The notes beneath the pieces were generated by a model. That model had not been told where the DNA came from. It saw only the letters and a list, made by a program, of their open reading frames with translations, and did not search any database. Below are positions 34,273 through 44,800 of a DNA stretch of 64,000 nucleotides, one piece after another (positions within the stretch are counted from its first letter, which is position 1; every line of letters begins with the position of its first letter). The stretch is from Trichostrongylus colubriformis. Taxonomy: Eukaryota; Nematoda; Chromadorea; Rhabditida; Trichostrongylidae. Location: contig OZ022256.1 in assembly GCA_963978905.1 (NCBI GenBank), positions 58,306,646 through 58,370,645 on the forward strand, written 5' to 3'. The position numbers were made by a program, and so were the translations under genes.

Positions 34273-35401
34273 TCAGAAACTGCCGCGGCCTCGACCTCTA
34301 TTGTCATGACCGCCAATGCCTTGACCTTGTCCTCTGTGACGTCCTCCGTGAGGTGCTCCAAAAGGTCCTCCGTGAGGTCCTCCGTGAGGTCCTCCGCGAA
34401 GTCCTCCCACGAAATCTGGACCTCCGGAATATGCTCCCATGCCTCCACGTCCGTTGTCTGGTCCACTCATGCCGTGGCCTCGTCCTTCTGGTCCCCCCAT
34501 TCCACCACCTGGTCTTGGCATGCCTCCTGGCCCTCTGCGAGGATCGAATTCGCCAAATCCACCACCTGGTCTTCGCATGCCTCCTGGCTCTCTGGGAGAA
34601 TCGAATCCGCCATTGTAGTAGTCGTTTCCACCGCGTCCACCGCGAGAGCGGTATTCCGTACTTTCGCTACTTCCTTCGCTCGACCACTGAAAAATGAAAA
34701 TGATTTTCAGTTGATTAGTAGCGAATTTTAAAAAAAAGGAAAATTAGTTGAAGACCCTCCAACACCATTATCCGCCATGGTGAGGATCTTGTACAATTAT
34801 AGACTCAAACGAAAGGAAGGCCCCTAGGACCAGGCCTGTTTTGATAATGGAGACGGAGCAATATAGCCGTTGGAATTTCACGATCCTGATAACCCAAACA
34901 GGGCTCTCTGACTGCCACAAGGGTTGAGGTAAACGGAAAGATCGACATGCGTGGGGAAATGAGATGTTGTCTTCTTGTGTAAGTTATGTCTGAAATTTTT
35001 TCTGTGTGGATGTACCAACTGACATTATGAAATGGACCCTGAGGTTACTTCCCACGCTCCCACGTGGAAAATCCAGATTTTAAATTGTAGGTTATTCTGA
35101 AATTGGGTGCTGTATTAATTGAGATGACAACAGTTCGGCCTGAGCCTAGCCTGGGTTTTTGGCTCTAACTTAGTGAGAAGGGGCTTAGGGGCAGGAGGGG
35201 GACGGGGTGCACAATTTCTTGTATGCGAGAAGAGAGCTGATATCGTCTCGAGATTGGATTAGCCCTCCCAGAGTTCACTTCTCCTTTTGTGCCAAGCTGA
35301 TATCCCCCGGCTTCATATGACGCCTGAAAATTGTTACCACGCACCGGATGAGCGGAGACAGCTGCAAAGACAGCTATAGCCAAGAATGCGTAGAGATACA
35401 T
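34273..35401 (-). CDS. Secreted Gly/Arg/Pro-rich protein, family gene 6
   Basis: Exon 1 (35401-35345) has 19 codons after TTTTTTCAG, signal peptide MYLYAFLAIAVFAAVSAHP, donor GTGCGT. Exon 2 (34686-34273) follows TTTTTCAG in phase 0 and begins WSSEGSSEST. The precursor is about 156 residues. The mature part has two PGG-MRRPGGGFG/MPRPGGGMG-type repeats and three GGPHGGP units. It ends in a basic, Gly-rich GRGRGSF tail. The sequence is well diverged from genes 4 and 5 but keeps their exon layout, promoter block and WSSE/RSSQE start. AATAAA is near 34144. Function unknown. Confidence 0.78.
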
Positions 35402-35544
35402 CTGAAAAAACCGAGAGGTTCTAGTGTTCACTCCAAGGCAGTCCTGCTCAAAGCAAGGATAGTCGCAAAAGGGTTTAAAAAGAGGCTTCGACAAAAGTTG
35501 ATGGTAGACTTCAGTGTCGGAGCTGATGTTGCCAACGACGCGCG

Positions 35545-35740
35545 TATTTATGCTAGTCGAATAGGTCGTATTTCATTTTTTTTTTGAATTAATGCCATCC
35601 TTTATCCATGCGATATATGTGCTCATTCCCTACGTGAAATCCACACAGCGCATACGAGACCCTTTGTCCTGAGTGCATATTCAGGACTAATGCTCAAAGG
35701 TCCCACATCAGGATCAGCTCTATTTGATCAGCCACATAAC
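35545..35740 (-). promoter_or_regulatory. Conserved promoter block of secreted gene 6
   Basis: ATAAATA (35545-35551) lies 145 bases before the ATG. The ATATGTGCTCATTCCC block is at about 35610, and a GATCAAATAGAGCTGATCC block at about 35711-35730. The same order and spacing occur upstream of genes 4 and 5. Confidence 0.55.
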
Positions 35741-35759
35741 TCCATGAACAAACACGATT

Positions 35760-36685
35760 TTAAAAAAACAACAAAAATGTGCCTAATTCAAACAAATACA
35801 GTACGACTCATGTAAAAAATCCTCTCCATTCTATTGTTCTGCAGTTGCCACTATTCCAATTAAGCGCCGTGCAGAGATTGCCGACAATGAACGCAGATTC
35901 TCGTACTGCTCAAATATAGCATGAGCAAAAATTGTGCTTCATTATGTCTACTAACAGCGTGTTCTTCATGTTAATATTCGCGCCGAAATCGACGGAAACA
36001 ACAGCGTGTCATCATTGAACTCCAAATCATTACTGGGATCCGCTTACGGGTATCCGAACGTCCTTTCGGCATGATATACTCTACCAGACGTTGTTGGCCA
36101 CTGGGTTGCTTTCAACGGTTAAGGTCCCTAGGTCGTGAAAACTTTTTCGTTTGATCGAAGGTACGGTGAGGTGCGTGTGACGTATAAAGTAAATGACCAC
36201 GGAGTGCATTTGAAAGGCTTTTGAAATCCCAAAAATGTCATGAGTTTCACTTGGACAAGCATGCAAATCGGTAGAAGAAGATCCTCTTCACCCACTGAGC
36301 CAGCAAATGAAAGAAAATAGGTATAATTGGAATAGAGCAATACAAAGAAACACGAACTTAGGCGCCCATAATTCTGGGATACCTTGTATTATTATATAAC
36401 TGCATATATCGGTCGATATCGATCGAAGCTATTGATTTTCTTGTGGAGGTCCAGAAAAGCGGTAACGAATCACTTCAACGGGTGGGTACCGAGTAAAGTT
36501 TACAGAAAATGGCAATTTTGATCGAGTTTCTGACGCTCATCGTGTGTGCAAATAGTATAATAGTAGTGTGCGCCAGCCAACAGGTATAAATATAAAATAA
36601 CACAAAATCCAAACAAAATAAAGCACTGAAACTCGAAACGAAACTTCCGAATGTAATGTAAAGCGTAGATGTATAGATATAAATA
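35760..36685. other. Intergenic, nothing recognised
   Basis: AT-rich sequence between secreted gene 6 and the deleted mariner. No supported feature. Confidence 0.45.
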
Positions 36686-37539
36686 TTAGGTTGGACGGGA
36701 AGTTCTGGGACACTTTTTGTTTTTTCCTGTAGAAACCTGTAAAGCTTCGGGAGCATTTGGTAGTGGGGGGTATATGAAGCGTCTGAAAAGGGCTTCTGAA
36801 TAGCACATTCATATTCTCTACGGCTTCAACTAGCAGTGAATTTACGGCAATTTCGCGAAAGGTGCGAAATTCACGAACACCGCCTCGGTTCCTCAGCATG
36901 CGAGGCCACTAACAAAATTAACCAGTCGATGGACCCAGGTACTGTCTCTCATATGGCGGCAGCCCGATGGCTCGATCGGCTCAAATTGGAACAGGAAAAT
37001 ATTCAAAAAATTGCATTGAGAAAAAAACTTTTTTTTTTTGAAAATTTTCAAAAAAATAGGAAACTGTTACCATCCAACACGACAGCCACTGCCGATCTCT
37101 ACTGCAGGCAATTGGACACCGGAGCGCCAAAACTTACCGGAAAAATGGACCAAGACCTCTTCCTCCACGATAACGCTCACCCACATGTGGCAAAGTTGGC
37201 GTGTCAAAGGATCCAGGACCTCGGCTGGACGACGCTTCCCCACCCACCATATTCCCCGGACATGTCCCCAACTGACTACCACCTATTCCGGTCGTTGAGC
37301 CACTTCCTTGACGGGCGACAGTTCAAAGATGACGACGATCTCAAGAGCGGGCTCCAGAACTTCTTTGACCAGAAGTCTCCCGAATTCTACCGGAAGGGTA
37401 TCTACGATCTTCCTGAGCGTTGGCAGTACATTGTAGATCACGATGGTGCATACTTTGGTGACTGAAGTTACATGTGAGTAAAATTAAAATAAATTGAATT
37501 TTTCTCACAAGGTGTCCCAGAACTTCCCGTCCAACCTAA
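36686..37539 (+). mobile_element. Internally deleted mariner
   Basis: An 854-base element flanked by TA (36684-36685 and 37540-37541). The ends TTAGGTTGGACGGGAAGTTC and the complement are near perfect. Roughly 400 bases of a full mariner are missing from its 5' coding half. Confidence 0.88.
36836..37465 (+). pseudogene. Truncated mariner transposase
   Basis: The 209-residue frame keeps the C-terminal half: LFLHDNAHPHVA (second catalytic Asp), YSPDMSPTDYHLF (third Asp) and the terminal ERWQYIVDHDGAYF motif. The N-terminal DNA-binding domain is cut down to a short piece, and the block with the first catalytic Asp is gone, so it cannot be a working transposase. Confidence 0.82.
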
Positions 37540-37644
37540 TATAAATTTAATAAATCCAATAGAAATATAATACACAAATCTGGTTTAATATTGAAGCAAT
37601 CGCTCTCCGTGCCTTTAGAATATCATACATGTACATACATATGA

Positions 37645-38466
37645 ATAAAGTTCTGGCCATTTTTGCCTGTTCAGAAGATAAATTGAAATCTCAAAGCGCG
37701 TCAACATGAATCAACTTGCATATTATGCTCCATGAATAAACAAAAAGTTGCTTTTTCTGAATATATGCTTCCTTTGGAATGCCACAAGTGTTCGAAATTA
37801 GGGATTTTTGAAGGCTCTGCGAAAATGGCATTTTGGATTACTTCAGCTCATGAGTTCTTGTTTAATCGATGCAGCAAAGGCAACCCAAATGTGACTACCG
37901 CAAGGGGAAGGGGTAAAGCATTAGATAGAACACTTTGTCCCTGGTTCAAGAGGGACAGAAATGAGAATGAGTTGCTCGAATTTTCAATTGATCAAATCGC
38001 TTTAACCAAAAACGGCAGAAGGTAATGAGCGTCTATACTTACAGGGGATATCTGAAAGCAATGGAATTTCCTACACAAATGTGGACTACCTCAAGTTGCT
38101 CTGATTCGAAAAAACCCAAAAAACTGGTGCCGCGCGAGCGCATATTCCACAGCTCGTAACCCTTAGTCGTCCACCTATTCATCAGAACTAGCGCTGACTA
38201 AGCCTCACTCTCCCGAACATCTGAACAGCTCCTTCAGTAGCAGTGTGTTTACAAAGTATGGTGATTTGAAGTCGACTTTTTTGAAGTCGCGCTATGTAAA
38301 TCATCAGCCCTTCATCGAAATGAGAGATGCAAATATCAGTGGTATTGCTAAAAGTGTAGCAAATCGAATGGTGTTCATTCTGTGAGAAAAGATACGTTGT
38401 GAGCCGAGTTATGATCTTCCGAAGTTGAAATTGCGAAAACCTGCCAAAAGTTCGGTTACAACCTAA
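37645..38466. repeat. Non-autonomous mariner-like MITE, copy 1
   Basis: It aligns along its length with 57670-58500. Shared blocks are TTCACAAGATAAATTGAA-like, GCGAAAATGGCA, TTCATGAGTTCTTGTTTA-like and GAAATTGCGAAAA. The right end reads GGTTACAACCTAATA. The left end is eroded. Confidence 0.6.
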
Positions 38467-38474
38467 TATATGTA

Positions 38475-38982
38475 CAGTAACGCTCAAAAGTCTTCGGCCA
38501 AAACTCTTTTGTCATAACTTTTTTTCTACTTGACTGACTTTGACAAAATTTTAATATGTGATGCCTGAACCTATTGTCAACATTTCCTTCTACTTGAGTG
38601 CCGCTTGACACTTTTCATGGTTTTTTACAAGAATTTACTACAAGACCACCCAAAAAAAAGTAAAAGGCTTGGTCAAGGGGAACGGGTTTCTTTACACAAA
38701 CAGAACGAGCAAGCCTCAGGGATCATTAATATATTGTAGAAAGACCACGATTTTTGATGACAGCGGCTCAGCGGGACGGCATAGGGATGGCACTCCAAAA
38801 ACAAAAAATTTCATATAACCGCGTAACCTATACCGTTGAGCGCCAAAATAGTATATTAAGTATGCAGTGTCTCCAAGTACAACATACTAAAATTTCTCTT
38901 AGATCGGTGCAGTTGCAAAAAAGTTATAAGTGAAAAACCCCAAGTGAAAGTCCATTTGGCCGAAGACTTTTGAGCGCTACTG
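38475..38982. repeat. Tc1-like MITE
   Basis: A 508-base element between TA dinucleotides. The ends are CAGTAACGCTCAAAAGTCTT and the complement of CAGTAGCGCTCAAAAGTCTT. No transposase. It abuts the previous MITE almost directly. Confidence 0.75.
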
Positions 38983-39070
38983 TATATGTGGTATCCACAG
39001 TGAGTTACTAACACGTTGGTAATGTGAAGACATGCTATGCCCAACATTCAGCAAGTTGTCCTCTCCCCAG

Positions 39071-39089
39071 CCCCCCCCCCCCCCCCCCC
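39071..39089. repeat. Poly-C run
   Basis: Nineteen consecutive C residues in a pyrimidine-rich stretch (39061-39115). The true length is uncertain. Confidence 0.75.
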
Positions 39090-39115
39090 ACCCCCTCCCT
39101 CTTTCTCCCCCTGGC

Positions 39116-40421
39116 CGCAAGTATGAACCGAGATGGTTCATTTTCTGCAAAATTTGGCGGAGAACACAGAATCAAATTTACTTTTCGTTTGAGCCGAACT
39201 TGTAGACGCACCCACGGCATACTCCTCTATAGTGAATCTTTTGTTCATCGAACTTGAAATCTTCCTTAATGAAGGATCCACAGGGTACACATTCATGGTA
39301 ATGTCCCATCATAAACTTAAGCCATCATGAATGAATCCAAATTTTAATTTGAAAGCCTATACTTTTCATTCTATTAAGCTGATTTATGAGGTCTCCCATA
39401 AAAATGCTCAGCAAATGGCGAAATCTGGCGCGTTTGTTGGCTATTCCCAGCAGTTTCATTTCAACTAAGAGAATCCCCTGACTGTTGCAGGATCAAATAC
39501 AACTACTCTCGTGATGGATATTGAAACGCTTATTCCTTGAAAGCAAAATTCGAAAATACGACTCCCTTAAATCCTCAATATGCCCCCCACCTTCCAGCCC
39601 AAAACGACCTCTCTACGAGAAATTCTCGAAGAAAGTCTGACCCTGGATGGTATCGCTCAAGCCACAACTCACCTGAATCTACCATATTAATATTATTAAA
39701 ATGCTATGAGCTTTTCGTAGCTACTTTTTCACTGTCAAATCGAATACCTTTCTTCCATGCAATAACGTGAGCGGGTTTATGGGATATTTTTATGACTGCC
39801 ACGTCTCATTAAGGTTTCCATGTGGATGGGTGGGAAGTCTGACATGTTGGCAAGGCCGACTACTATACTCACTTGCGGATGCTTCTGTCTTACTGTGACG
39901 GTCCTATCGGCCATAGCTACGCCCAATGGCGGCGTTGTCCCTGTAGTGTGAATAGATGAGGCAGTTTCAATGCTATCAAATTATATCATATCACAATAAA
40001 ATGTGGCACAAACCTAATAATTCTTTTAGTTTTTCATTTGAAGCTAACGGTAAGATTGTTCTACCTCCGTCAATTATTTGTTGATAAGTAGATCACAGTA
40101 TTCTCATGAATTCGCATTCAGCTCGACATTCAGAGAAGGCGAATCGAAAAGTTTTTTTTTCATTCTGAAAACTCAATGTTTGGTATTGGTGAGGTTAAAG
40201 TGGCCTGATCAGCTTCGAGTTTTGACGAGTTTACTCGTCGTACGGCCCGCCGCTTGTTAGAAGTCTTTAGTAAGACCCTTGAATTGAATGAATAAGAAAG
40301 GATAACTTACCTTTCTTTTCTTTTGAAAAGTTGGCTTCTGACGTCAAAAGGGAGAACTGTGCACCACGACCCCATCACAATCTCAGTCTCCGAATACATC
40401 CCAAGTTCCATTTATAGACTA
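39116..40421. other. Intergenic, nothing recognised
   Basis: No exon, terminal repeat or motif that I can support. Confidence 0.45.
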
Positions 40422-41161
40422 CAGGGGGTGCCAAAAAAAGTAATTTTGCCCACGGCTCACATCTGCCAATTATACAAAACATAGGGAAACGAAAGAGATA
40501 AAAGTATTGGGGCAAAATATTCCCGAAATGTTCCTCTAAAAGCAGGAACAAGCTGTGGCTCCCTAGGTCCACCTTTATAAAAATATGGAGTTTTCATTCG
40601 GCGCAGTCGGGCTTTGGAGTACCTACAGTATCAAGGTCCGCTTAAAACAGAGAAGCCAGGCTCCGTGGTAAGTCTTTTGTGGGAAGCTTCGTGAAGATTG
40701 GCCCTTCGGTTCATGGAAGTCACAGAGCCCCTGCTGGTTGGACAAGGCTGCTATGATCCAAAGTATCATTTTCATGCCCAAATCCGCCTCCGGAGGGGTT
40801 TCAGTGGTAAGGGCACGTTTTGGCTCTTGGAAACGAAGGGCGCTGGAAACCAGGAAAAAACGGAATGTTGAAGAACACCACCCAGTATGAATCCCCTTAG
40901 GTACCCAGAGTGAACGGACCTCAGCAAGGTTGTGAACGAGGGCGACGAAATATTGGATTTTGCCCAGTTGAGGTGACACATCTTGTTCACTCTTTCCTCG
41001 CCCCCGATCCTGCTCGTGCAGAAGGCTGCCACGGAGTATACTGATAGAGTGAGATCTGCTCTTGAATCTGGGGATGAAAATACCTCAACAGAATTTGCTG
41101 TAGTTTGACTAAAGTGGGGTGAAAGTGGAGGAAACAAAATTACTTTTTTTGGCACCCCCTG
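40422..41161 (-). mobile_element. 740-base TIR element with coding remnant
   Basis: The ends CAGGGGGTGCCAAAAAAAGT and its complement are perfect over about 27 bases and are flanked by TA. This is Tc1-like. The - strand frames (LVHNLAEVRSLW, VPKGIHTGWC, ALRFQEPKRAL) resemble the remnant at 15010-15480, so the element probably carries a decayed or captured gene that I do not recognise. Confidence 0.7.
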
Positions 41162-41871
41162 TATGTACTCCTTAAGACTCAGCTAAGTTCTGCCTTCTGA
41201 GAATTCCTTGATACAAGCTTGATCCTATCTATTAAAGGCTTGACAACCGAAAAATAAAAGCGATTTTCTGTGTCCCGTTTAGCGATTACTACCCACCTAA
41301 TTAAGTCATGATATGTAGATATCAATGAGCCTCTTACATGTGTTTCCACACCATTCCATTCTGGACATTACTTCAGTTTTGGAACAAGTTTCAGGGCAAT
41401 TTCGGCGGTTTGCTGAAAAATCGAGCGAGGAATATAAAAATCGCGGTGGTCATTAATGTAACAAAATCCTAAGGAAAGGAACCAAAAAACTCTTCTTCTC
41501 ACTTCTTCCTTTCGACCCCTCTGCATCACTGACCGATAGTGGTACCTGCAGACGGCTAAGAAACTAGTGAGTCACCCATTCATAAACGTTGCCCACAAAA
41601 GCAGCAACTCGCCCAGCAGATACGAGCAGCGTGGCAGGCAGCGTTGCCCCAAGCCACACTTTTTCAATGGGAGTTTCGCTGCGAAACATCTCTTTTGGAA
41701 TGGAATCTTTTTTCACGGAAAAAGTGTCTTTCCAGTTCTTATTTTCACCTTGCATGAGGCAGTTCCTCTAGGACTGCGACGCGTACAAATTGACGTGAGC
41801 ACACGATTTCCAAGTTACTTGCAGCTTAATTTTATTTCGTTTCATTTCGTGAATGTTTTCCTCCACAGGCT

Positions 41872-44800
41872 ATGTACATCCAAGCGTGTCTCATCGTTCT
41901 CTTTCTACTTGAGACAACAACAACAGTGACAGAGAAAGAGAGCAGAACAAACACCGCTAATGTCATTTTTGTGACACCAAGTGAGTTCCCTCATGAATTT
42001 GTTAACACAGATGTTGTTAATACAACACGATAGAGTCGATTAAAGGCTCCTCGCTTCTGACAGTTCTCGATCCCTGAAAGCTCAAGAGTTCAAAGGAGGC
42101 ATTCTTTTCCTTTGAATGAAGAGATCCTTTGGAACTATGAGCTGACTCTCGTTTTCTGCAGCTCGATCTTTGGCAATTGGACAGCCTAAAGAAGAAGAGA
42201 CAACATCAGTGGATGTACAGATCTCATGCTCCGTATGTGACCCTATCGGGACGTTAGCCTGCGAAGAAGTCGCACATGGAAAGATCTGTGTGTGCAAACC
42301 ACATTGGCAAGTAAGCACGATTAATATTGAGATGGCACGCTTTGAACCGGTCATGAAAGGTTTGAGGTGCAGATTTTATAATTAGCCGGCCACTGAATCT
42401 ACAAAGATACACTAGGAAAGCCAAATCAGCCGCTTAATGCATTATTTTCTTCAATTAATTAAACGCTGATTAATCAACTTTGCTTCGATTGCGATGTTTT
42501 TTTTATGCCACACGAGGTTTTTAAGTGGAACCTTTATTCGTGGCCCAACGTTTCGACCGTTTCGTCTTCTTCAGAGGCCTGAAGATGGCTTGAAGCTCAT
42601 GATTTGTCAAGTACTCGAACAAGCGCCTCCTCCCCTCTAGCGTTTCCGACATCATTTCGGGAAAGCTCCCGAACAACTCAGTAACATGACAACAAACTCA
42701 CCGATGGTTCCACCGCTTGTGGGGAGCGTGTGCTCACAGCCACAGTAAGTAATGTTAGTATGGATGAATGAGCCCTACTTGAGTCTCAAGCCACATGACA
42801 TGATATTGTCATGCATGTCACCCATACTATAGCTCGCATTTAGATACGAAAGGCAAAAGATCATTTGTAATAGACAAACACTCATTGCGGTTATTCATCC
42901 GTGGATTTCTGGCGAAAATCCAGAATGACTCCAAGACTTTCCTTGATGAAATTTCCGTCTCGAACGCCAAGATGCTACACTTAACATCAAAGTCGTTCCC
43001 ACTGTGCTCCTCAATCTTATGCTTGCCAAGGGGGTGGTAATGATATCACGCCTTTTCCCAGCTAGGTGTTCTTTAAAGGCACTTTCCACGATAATCTTAC
43101 CTGCTATTTGCCCCGCCGCAGCCGATAGACCCCCGGGTAACTGTCGCGGGTGTACCCTTAGAGCGGTGCCACGAGCCCTCCTGGCAGCGCAAAGAAGGCG
43201 GGAGGCAACTGGGACCCCGCCCATCGATTGGTGACCCCACCCAATTGGTGACCAATTGGTGAGGGATGCGGATCCCATTTCTGAGGTCCTTGGTTTTTTT
43301 TTGCTAGTTTTTTCACTGCTACTGAGTAGATTAGCGGCTCTGGGTTCATTATTGACCCCGATTATGGTCGCTCTCCTAAGCGGAAAGTGCCTTTTAACGC
43401 GAATAGCCAGTGCCCTTCCTGTTTCTCCAATATAAGTGCTATTACAAGCCCTACATTCAAGCTGATAAATCACTCCAGCTTTCTCACAATCCCCTGGCTT
43501 TCCGTATGGGCATGTAATGCAGTTTGGAGTCATGCACTGCTTATCGTATAGTCTGTTGCGAACAAGTTGACGTCTAATGTTGTGATTAGGAATATTCACT
43601 AACACAACATCATCTTGTAACTGTGCTCTCACAATACTACGTTGTATTGAAGCAGTGACACGATCGGAGATGAATGGAAGGCATGAGGGTAGTTTCCTTT
43701 GACGTGATATGCGCCGTTGTGGACCAGCATAAGAGGGTGTTCGCCGTATGGGTACCGCATAACCATTCTCGGCAGCTATGCGTGTAGCTAAGCGTCTTGA
43801 CTCCTGCCGCTCCTCATCGCCAGTGCACATACTGGTTGCTGTAGTTATCATGTTCTTGATGACAGCACGTTTCACTGCAGCAGGGTGAGAAGATGAAGCA
43901 TGAATCAAAACGTTCTTACAGCTAGGTTTGCGGTACCATTTTACTCTAACAATGCCATCAGACAATTTGACCTGAGTGTTAAGGTATGGTAACCAACCGT
44001 GCTTAGGTACTTCCCGTGTGAGCTTGATATAATGTGATTGCTCATTTAATAACCGAAAACACTCATCCATTTCGGACTGTGTTGATGTTACGATGAAGCA
44101 GTCATCAATATATCTACAGTACATTAAAGGCAAGCGACTCAGTACTGGTTCTTCAATTCTGCTCATGAAGCAGATTGCAAGTACTGGTGCTAGTCGCTGA
44201 CCCATAGCCAAACCCCTTATTTGGGAATAGTATCGCCCTGACCATTTAAATATATTGCATCGCAAACATTCCCCAACTAGAGTCATGATGTGTCCTTTAT
44301 TCAGTCCATATGAAGTCCACCTCCCACCAGCTCGCCAATAGGTTTGCCACGCGGATATGTGTGTGTGTGTGTGGGAGACGCGACCTCAAACTTGGGTAAT
44401 TAAACATTCATACTCCAAAAAATATAACGAGTAACATCAATGAGTAACAGCAATGAGTAAGCGGATAAGTGAACGCGAGTTAAAGAAAAAGAAATCAATA
44501 AACACTGAGCTATCCCCTTTCTGGAAGGTCTCTTATACCCCCTTTCGCGCGCGATCACTCCCTGTGATCTCGATAAGTCGATTGACGACTTGTCGTCACA
44601 CCCGGCGGCAGTAATTAATTGAACGTCAACAATTCAATAACATAACATTACAAACAATAATATCGCAAGTAGCTTTTTCTTCAGTTCCCTTTCGGTCGTC
44701 GTCCTTGCCGGCTTCTCAAGCGTCCCTTCTGGCTTCCGCGTCCATGGCGTCGTATTCCCGTATGAGATGGCGCAATTCCTGTCGCACTTCTTCTGTCTGC

